A DNA stretch of 64,000 nt. Source: JBCFBK01 sp038562555 (GTDB lineage Bacteria; Bacteroidota; Bacteroidia; Bacteroidales; Prolixibacteraceae). This document shows positions 59,064 to 64,000 of the stretch, in pieces. The notes under the pieces were generated by a model. It saw only the letters and a list, made by a program, of their open reading frames with translations, made no database searches and had not been told where the DNA came from. Every line of letters begins with the position of its first letter. The stretch's first letter is position 1. The stretch is from the NCBI GenBank assembly GCA_038562555.1, contig JBCFBK010000002.1, positions 62,001 to 126,000 on the forward strand. The letters run 5' to 3'. Position numbers and translations under genes: made by a program.

Positions 59064-60479
59064 TTAATCTACCTTATCATGCAAATATGAATTGTTGTCG
59101 CGCAATATGGTTTTATCGTCATCGTCGGGTGACAACGAAAAGCGGGATAACTTTTCGCCAATCTTTCGGCCCATGCCTTCGATGATGTTGACTTTCTTGC
59201 GGCGGTATGCCGGAATATTTTCAAGCTCGTCGACGACTTCTTCACCCGAATCGGAGAAGTCCATTTTGGTGTCCATCGCCGGCTCGTCCTGCATTTTCTT
59301 CGGTTTGCCGTATAACTCCTCAAACTCATCGTGAAGCGTTGTACTGATCTCAAACTCAATGGTGCGCTGATCAACCTTCTGTGCTTCATTAGGTAGCGTA
59401 ATTTTTGGCTGGACAACAGGTTTTGGAAAGGCTTTTGCCTGGTTTTCATCGACCAGCGTATGATACGTCTTTTCTGCTTTCCGCGCAGCCATCATCTCCG
59501 GAATGCTGCTTACGCTGAAGCCGGTGGCAATAACGGTTACTGAAATGTCGCTGCCGAGGCTTTCATCAACACCATTTCCCCAGATCAGGTCGGCATCATG
59601 TCCGGCTTTGGTTTGAATGTAATCGGTGATCTGGCCGATCTCATCCATGGTTACCTCTTCACTTCCCGAGGTAATATTCAGCAGGATGTTCCGGGCTCCG
59701 CGAATATCATTGTTGTTAAGCAAGGGTGAATTCAACGCCTCTTCGATAGCGCGGAGGGCGCGGTTTTCACCGTTTGCCCGGGCTGATCCCATCAGGGCGA
59801 CGCCACTTTTGCGCATGACGGTTTCAACATCTGCAAAGTCGACGTTGATATACCCAGGAACAGTGATAATTTCGGCAATCCCCTTGGCTGCCGTCGTCAA
59901 TACATTGTCGGCTTTAGCAAACGCCTCTGAAATCTTAAAGTCGCCGTACATTTCCCTGATCCGCTCATTATTAATGACAAGCAGGGCATCAACATGGCTT
60001 TCCATTTCGCCTATTCCGTCAATGGCCTGTTTAATACGGCGGCGTCCTTCATTGCGGAAAGGCAGGGTAACGATCCCGACCGTCAGGATGTTCATTTCCT
60101 TGCAAGCTTCTGCAATTACCGGGGCAGCACCGGTACCTGTGCCTCCCCCCATTCCGGCTGTTATAAAAACCATTTTGGTGCCGGAATCGATCGACCTCTT
60201 CACATCGTCAATATTCTCAATCGCTGCCTGACGTCCGACTTCGGGCTTATTACCGGCTCCGCGCCCTTCAGTGAGCGATGCACCTAATTGCACCCGCATG
60301 GGTATGGGGCTGTTTTGGAGGGCCTGGGCGTCGGTATTGCAAACCATAAAACCGACATCTTTAATACCTGCTTCGTACATGTGGTTGACTGCATTGCCGC
60401 CACCGCCTCCGACGCCGATCACTTTGATGATCGCCCCGGAAGTCTTTTCCAAATCAAAATTCATTATCTCGCTTGCCAT
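59064..60479 (-). CDS. ftsZ: Cell division protein FtsZ, canonical form (FtsZ-A)
   Basis: Tubulin-like GTPase of 471 residues that forms the division ring. The GTP-binding core has GVGGGGGNAVNHM, the tubulin signature AGMGGGTGTGAAPVIA, TLPFRNEGRRRIKQAI and the T7 loop INVDFADVETVM with the catalytic Asp. The long C-terminal linker contains the Bacteroidota conserved peptide LENIPAYRRKKVNI (about 415-428), which normally binds FtsA and other partners, and the protein ends NNSYLHDKVD as usual for this group. It is the more downstream of two ftsZ genes, 19 nt after the other. Features are those of a functional FtsZ. Confidence 0.95.
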   Translation of the reverse strand: MASEIMNFDLEKTSGAIIKVIGVGGGGGNAVNHMYEAGIKDVGFMVCNTDAQALQNSPIPMRVQLGASLTEGRGAGNKPEVGRQAAIENIDDVKRSIDSGTKMVFITAGMGGGTGTGAAPVIAEACKEMNILTVGIVTLPFRNEGRRRIKQAIDGIGEMESHVDALLVINNERIREMYGDFKISEAFAKADNVLTTAAKGIAEIITVPGYINVDFADVETVMRKSGVALMGSARANGENRALRAIEEALNSPLLNNNDIRGARNILLNITSGSEEVTMDEIGQITDYIQTKAGHDADLIWGNGVDESLGSDISVTVIATGFSVSSIPEMMAARKAEKTYHTLVDENQAKAFPKPVVQPKITLPNEAQKVDQRTIEFEISTTLHDEFEELYGKPKKMQDEPAMDTKMDFSDSGEEVVDELENIPAYRRKKVNIIEGMGRKIGEKLSRFSLSPDDDDKTILRDNNSYLHDKVD

Positions 60480-60498
60480 AGGTTTTCCTTGTTATGCG

Positions 60499-61776
60499 TT
60501 ATGCGTTCATTTCTGTGTCCTGATCTTCAAAAAAACGGTTAAATTGTCGTAAGAACCAACTGTCGGTATTCCCGTTTACCGGCTTTTGGTCGGCTATCAG
60601 TTCCTCTGACTTCTTTTTCTTACGGGCAGGATTTTTTGTTGTTGCAACTTTTGCTGACGTTTGTGTTTCTGAATTAATGGATTCAAAAAGCTCACCGGGA
60701 AATAATAATTCTGAAGCTTCATCTTCGATATTGATATCCGGCTCGCTCGTATTATCAAGAACAAATTCCTGAATCTGAGGCTTTGGCTGAAGCAGGCTGC
60801 TGGGATTTTTATTGAACCTCGTGGCAATGATTGTCACGCTGATTTTACTGCCCAGTTTCGGATCAATTCCATTTCCCCAGATAATATTGGCATCCTGTCC
60901 TGCTTTTTCCTGCAGGTATTCGATGATGTCGCCGATTTCACCCATGGTAATCTCATCTTCACCTGAAATGATATTCAAAAGAATATCTTTGGTTCCGTAG
61001 ATATCGTTACTGTCGAGCAACGGCGATTCCAGTGCCTGACAAACAGCGTCCATGGCCCGGTCTTCACCTTCTGCCACTCCCGTACCCATTATAAAGACTT
61101 CACTCCCGGCCATAACGGTATCGACGTCGGCAAAGTCGATGTTGATGTTTCCGTGGAGTGTGATGATTTCAGCAACTCCTTTCACGGCGGTACCAATAAT
61201 ATCATCAGCCTTTTTGAAGGCCTGTGAAGCCGGAAGGTTCCCATAAATGGTCTGAAGTTTTTCATTACTGATTACCAGCATGCTGTCGACGTACTCCTTC
61301 AGTTTCCCCACGCCTTCGAGGGCTTGCTGAAACCGGCGGCGTCCTTCGGCAGGAGACGGAACCGTTACCACCGCAATGGTCAGGATACCCAGCTCACGGG
61401 CCAGACGGGCTATGACCGGAGCAGCGCCTGTTCCCGTTCCTCCGCCCATCCCGGCGGTAATGAACAACATCTTGGTCGAACTTTCCAATATACGTCTGAC
61501 GTCTTCGAGATTTTCGATGGCAGCCTGCTCTCCGTGCTCAGGCTGATTCCCCGCCCCGCGCCCTTCCGTGAGGGTCACGCCCAACTGGATCCGGATCGGG
61601 ACAGGACTGACCTGCAAGGCCTGTGCATCGGTATTGCAGATCAAAAAGTCCACGCCCTGGATGCCTTCTTTAAACATATGGTTAACAGCATTGCATCCGG
61701 CACCGCCAACGCCAAGAACCTTTATTACAGAAGATTCAGCGGATAAAAACCCAAAATCAATAGTTTCCTCAATCAT
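60499..61776 (-). CDS. Second FtsZ with FtsA-like amphipathic C-terminus (FtsZ-B)
   Basis: Tubulin-like GTPase of 425 residues, paralog of the gene 19 nt downstream. The GTP core is intact: GVGGAGCNAVNHM, AGMGGGTGTGAAPVIA and the T7 loop INIDFADVDTVM. Differences are TVPSPAEGRRRFQQAL in place of the usual aromatic PF-FEG block and no IPAYRR-type conserved C-terminal peptide. Instead the tail has a basic run (385-389, RKKKK), then SWFLRQFNRFFED (406-418) and QDTEMNA. FtsA, encoded 24 nt upstream, has KKKK and the tail VTLFFDEEQDTEMY. The shared FF-acidic-QDTEM ending suggests a membrane-targeting helix on FtsZ-B. Confidence 0.92.
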   Translation of the reverse strand: MIEETIDFGFLSAESSVIKVLGVGGAGCNAVNHMFKEGIQGVDFLICNTDAQALQVSPVPIRIQLGVTLTEGRGAGNQPEHGEQAAIENLEDVRRILESSTKMLFITAGMGGGTGTGAAPVIARLARELGILTIAVVTVPSPAEGRRRFQQALEGVGKLKEYVDSMLVISNEKLQTIYGNLPASQAFKKADDIIGTAVKGVAEIITLHGNINIDFADVDTVMAGSEVFIMGTGVAEGEDRAMDAVCQALESPLLDSNDIYGTKDILLNIISGEDEITMGEIGDIIEYLQEKAGQDANIIWGNGIDPKLGSKISVTIIATRFNKNPSSLLQPKPQIQEFVLDNTSEPDINIEDEASELLFPGELFESINSETQTSAKVATTKNPARKKKKSEELIADQKPVNGNTDSWFLRQFNRFFEDQDTEMNA

Positions 61777-61800
61777 ATCCCGCGAGGATTTTAAAATTAT

Positions 61801-63096
61801 TTAGTACATTTCCGTATCCTGTTCCTCATCAAAAAATAAGGTTACCTGCCGCGCCACTTGCTGTTTTACCTGACTAAAGAAACCAGGCTGCGAACTTTTG
61901 GCCTTCTTTTTTTTCAAAGATAACCGCTTTCCCGCCGATTCATTTTCGTCATCGTTCAGTGCAGCAACAAACAGTCCGAGGACCGTCGCGTTCCTCGGGT
62001 CCTCCAGTTCCTTCCATTTTTGTTCCACTTTCAGGTGTGGAATACCTTTCCGCACGTCCATCCCGGTACGGTATTTAATAAGCTGGCTCAGGTTTGGCAA
62101 TAAGGCGCTTCCTCCGGTGAGCACAATGCCGGATCCGATCTTGTCTATGTAGCCCGATTTCTCCACCTGAAAATAGCAGGCATCGATGATCTCTTCCATA
62201 CGTGCCTGGATAATGAACGACAGGTTCTTAAAGGAAATCTCCTTAGGCTCCCAGCCGGAAATGCCCGGAATTGTTACCACCTTGTCGGCCGGAGCAAAAT
62301 CGCCCATGGCCTGGCCAAACTGCGTTTTCAGCGCTTCCGCCTGACGTGCAAGAATGGAGCAGCCTTCTTTGATATCGTGCGTGATCACATTTCCCCCAAA
62401 CGGGACCAGCGAAGAAAAGCACAGGATCCCGTCAACAAAGACGGCAATTTTTGTTGTTCCTCCGCCAATATCGATCAGCATAACGCCAGCTTCCTTTTCA
62501 TCGTCAGAAAGCAGGATCTCTGACGAAGCCAAGGGGTCAACCAGGGTTTTGCGAATGCCGATGCCGGCACTGTCGAAACACATTTTGAGATTCGCTTCAT
62601 AAACCTCGGGCGCCACGAGCAACTTAAAGTCAACTTCAAGTTTCTCTCCGGCAATACCAACCGGATCGGGAATCCCTGCTTCCTGATCGATCCGGTAAAG
62701 TTGCGGAATAATGTGATAAATCTTATACCCTTCAGGCAGCTTCACCTGTTCTGCCTGGCGGAACAGGCTTTGAACATCCTCTTCGGTAACGATCCGGCTT
62801 TCGCCGATATACCGGGCCGCCGACAAGGTAAATGTTTTCAGTTGCTGTCCGCCGACATTCACATACACCTCGTCAATTTCTTCGTCCATGGCATCTTCTG
62901 CCTGGCGAATTGCATCATCGACTGCCTCAACAGCTTCCTTGATGTTAAGAACGATCCCCCGCTTCACTCCCATCGAACGGGCCTTTCCAACGCCCATTAC
63001 TTCTATTCTGCCCTCTTCATCTTTTCTGCCGGCAACAACCACGACCTTTGTAGTACCAACATCGACCGCTGCTACTATCTTATTGCTCTTGCCCAT
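61801..63096 (-). CDS. ftsA: Cell division protein FtsA
   Basis: Actin-like ATPase of 431 residues that anchors FtsZ to the membrane. Family blocks are VAAVDVGTTKVVVVAGRKDE (about 8-27), the SHS2/1C region (KIYHIIPQLYRID), VMLIDIGGGTTKIAVFVDG (about 208-226), and VLTGGSALLPNLSQL (about 325-339). The C-terminus carries KKKK (395-398) and an amphipathic helix with FFSQVKQQVARQVTLFF, expected to bind the membrane, followed by DEEQDTEMY. Its 5' end overlaps the ftsQ stop by 17 nt. It precedes the two ftsZ genes in the usual dcw order. Confidence 0.95.
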   Translation of the reverse strand: MGKSNKIVAAVDVGTTKVVVVAGRKDEEGRIEVMGVGKARSMGVKRGIVLNIKEAVEAVDDAIRQAEDAMDEEIDEVYVNVGGQQLKTFTLSAARYIGESRIVTEEDVQSLFRQAEQVKLPEGYKIYHIIPQLYRIDQEAGIPDPVGIAGEKLEVDFKLLVAPEVYEANLKMCFDSAGIGIRKTLVDPLASSEILLSDDEKEAGVMLIDIGGGTTKIAVFVDGILCFSSLVPFGGNVITHDIKEGCSILARQAEALKTQFGQAMGDFAPADKVVTIPGISGWEPKEISFKNLSFIIQARMEEIIDACYFQVEKSGYIDKIGSGIVLTGGSALLPNLSQLIKYRTGMDVRKGIPHLKVEQKWKELEDPRNATVLGLFVAALNDDENESAGKRLSLKKKKAKSSQPGFFSQVKQQVARQVTLFFDEEQDTEMY

Positions 63097-63847
63097 ATTC
63101 CTTATTTTTAGTACAAACTATCTGATTTTCAAATTTCAGGCTGATGGTATCATACCGCGCCCAGCCCGTTTCGGCAAAGCCCTGTTCATACAGCGCCCGG
63201 AGATTTCTGAACTTATTGCGGTACCCCTCCGGTTCTCCAAACTCGACAAGCTGGCCCCCGACCAGGGGAACCATTTGGATCTCTTCTTCGTTGACCACAT
63301 GGATCTGCTCGATCTGCGTTTTCCAGAAATCGTCGTGATCAATAAATTCGACCAGCGGAACCAGTCGTTCACCGGCATATTTTTCATTAATCTGGCCAGT
63401 CACCACCAATACCCGGGCTGTGAATTCCCCGTTGCTGTCAATCCGCACTCCCTCACGATCCATGTAGTAATCATCGTCCGCACCCAGTATCCGGAACATT
63501 GGTTCGCGCTGTTCAACCTCAATGGCGAGTTTACCTTTGACCTGATAATTTTCTACGTTAAACACGCGGTAAACCTCTGCATTTTTAACCGTCGAAATTT
63601 TTTCAAGTCCCCGTTCCACCTGATCGGTGTTTATGGCATAAAGGTTCCTGTTCAGCAAACCCGCATCCAGTTTTTCGATGAGATTAGCAAGCTCTTCTTC
63701 GCCAACGATCCGCGGCGAATCTTCTGCAATGATCACCTGCACCTCCCCGCATTTCACCCGCGAGAGTCGCCGCGATGAAAATGCCAGCGACACAGCAATG
63801 ACAGCCACCGTCAGGACAAAAACCAATATTTTTAAAAAAGTACTCAT
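63080..63847 (-). CDS. ftsQ: Cell division protein FtsQ
   Basis: Bitopic inner-membrane divisome protein of 255 residues. One membrane segment (about 5-23, LKILVFVLTVAVIAVSLAF) follows a short cytoplasmic end. A POTRA-like domain follows (about 35-105, VEKISTVKNAEVYRVFNVENY), and then the beta domain with VEVEQREPMFRILG-like strands and DYYMDREGVRIDSNGEF. The order murC-ftsQ-ftsA confirms the assignment, since sequence conservation is low in this family. It overlaps ftsA by 17 nt, indicating translational coupling. Confidence 0.88.
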   Translation of the reverse strand: MSTFLKILVFVLTVAVIAVSLAFSSRRLSRVKCGEVQVIIAEDSPRIVGEEELANLIEKLDAGLLNRNLYAINTDQVERGLEKISTVKNAEVYRVFNVENYQVKGKLAIEVEQREPMFRILGADDDYYMDREGVRIDSNGEFTARVLVVTGQINEKYAGERLVPLVEFIDHDDFWKTQIEQIHVVNEEEIQMVPLVGGQLVEFGEPEGYRNKFRNLRALYEQGFAETGWARYDTISLKFENQIVCTKNKEYGQEQ

Positions 63848-63894
63848 TCTATTAGTAAGCTTTTAGCTGTTAGCCTTGAGCTATTAGTTTAAAT

Positions 63895-64000
63895 TCAAAT
63901 ATTCCTGACATCTAATTGTATCCCTTTGTCCAGATCACTTAAAATCCGGGCGACCGGTTCTACCAGGTTTTCAATATCGCCGGCCCCCATCATTAAGATA
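63895..64000 (-). CDS. murC: UDP-N-acetylmuramate--L-alanine ligase, C-terminal end
   Basis: Partial gene running off the right edge; only the last 35 codons are inside. The product ends LMMGAGDIENLVEPVARIL, then SDLDKGIQLDVRNI. The MGAGDI block is the characteristic C-terminal segment of MurC. The position just upstream of ftsQ in the dcw order supports the call. MurC adds L-alanine to UDP-MurNAc in peptidoglycan synthesis. Confidence 0.85.
   Translation of the reverse strand, partial: ILMMGAGDIENLVEPVARILSDLDKGIQLDVRNI

Noticed and set aside
59626..60231. 201-codon frame antisense to ftsZ-A
   Set aside because: Shadow of a highly conserved gene; Ser/Ile-rich translation without family features.
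60499..61776. Second ftsZ as an assembly duplication
   Set aside because: The two genes differ throughout the core, linker and C-terminus, so they are true paralogs, not a repeated contig segment.

Overview
The window looks like a chromosome segment from a member of the Bacteroidota, most likely order Bacteroidales/Marinilabiliales (inference). The reasons are two SusC/SusD polysaccharide-utilisation loci with ECF sigma/FecR pairs, Bacteroidota-type promoters (TTTG, about 19 nt, TAnnTTTG), ExbB with an extra small membrane protein, and a GG-leader peptide locus of a type known from this phylum. No tools were run; all family calls come from reading motifs.

Layout. 1-4.7 kb: housekeeping genes on the minus strand (small membrane protein, exbB, tRNA-Ser, asparaginase, TatD nuclease, glutamate dehydrogenase). 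5.0-6.9 kb: a GH29 fucosidase and a cyclophilin on the plus strand. 7.0-21.0 kb: PUL 1, with GH125, GH92, GH76, two SusE-like lipoproteins, SusD, SusC, FecR and a divergent ECF sigma factor. The enzyme set fits degradation of alpha-mannan (fungal wall mannan or high-mannose glycans). 21.2-22.6 kb: a tandem pair of small outer-membrane-like proteins. 22.7-37.0 kb: PUL 2, with a sialate O-acetylesterase-like SGNH enzyme, a lipoprotein-like protein with an FMN-site-like motif, an FAD oxidoreductase with an N-terminal carbohydrate-binding-like region, a large lipoprotein, SusD, SusC, FecR and ECF sigma. 37.3-39.3 kb: a TIM-barrel-like lipoprotein and a frameshifted gene.

39.5-57.1 kb is the accessory highlight, a peptide natural-product (RiPP-like) locus: a LytTR regulator, a LanC-like protein without visible zinc ligands, a GT4 glycosyltransferase, a C39-like/VKOR/thioredoxin fusion, two Cys-rich precursors with near-identical GG leaders and different six-Cys cores, each followed by a six-bladed-propeller protein, then a GT2 glycosyltransferase, a C39 peptidase-ABC exporter, an HlyD-type adaptor, a second LanC-like protein, a polysaccharide pyruvyl transferase and a decayed second one. 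The two precursor units arose by duplication: the second carries a vestigial copy of the last codons of the VKOR-fusion gene. A hairpin and a near-consensus Shine-Dalgarno inside a second small hairpin precede each precursor, and a further stem-loop follows each. The locus is bracketed by two degraded copies of one DUF4143-type ATPase gene, both with 23-bp-spaced repeats next to them. The proposed logic is leader cleavage and export by the C39-ABC/HlyD pair, disulfide formation by the VKOR-thioredoxin protein, and glycan or pyruvyl decoration by the transferases.

57.1-64 kb: an M28 peptidase, YqeY, then the 3' half of the dcw cluster (murC end, ftsQ, ftsA and two ftsZ genes). The ftsA-proximal FtsZ lacks the usual C-terminal peptide and instead ends in an FtsA-like amphipathic tail, suggesting an FtsZ that can attach itself to the membrane.
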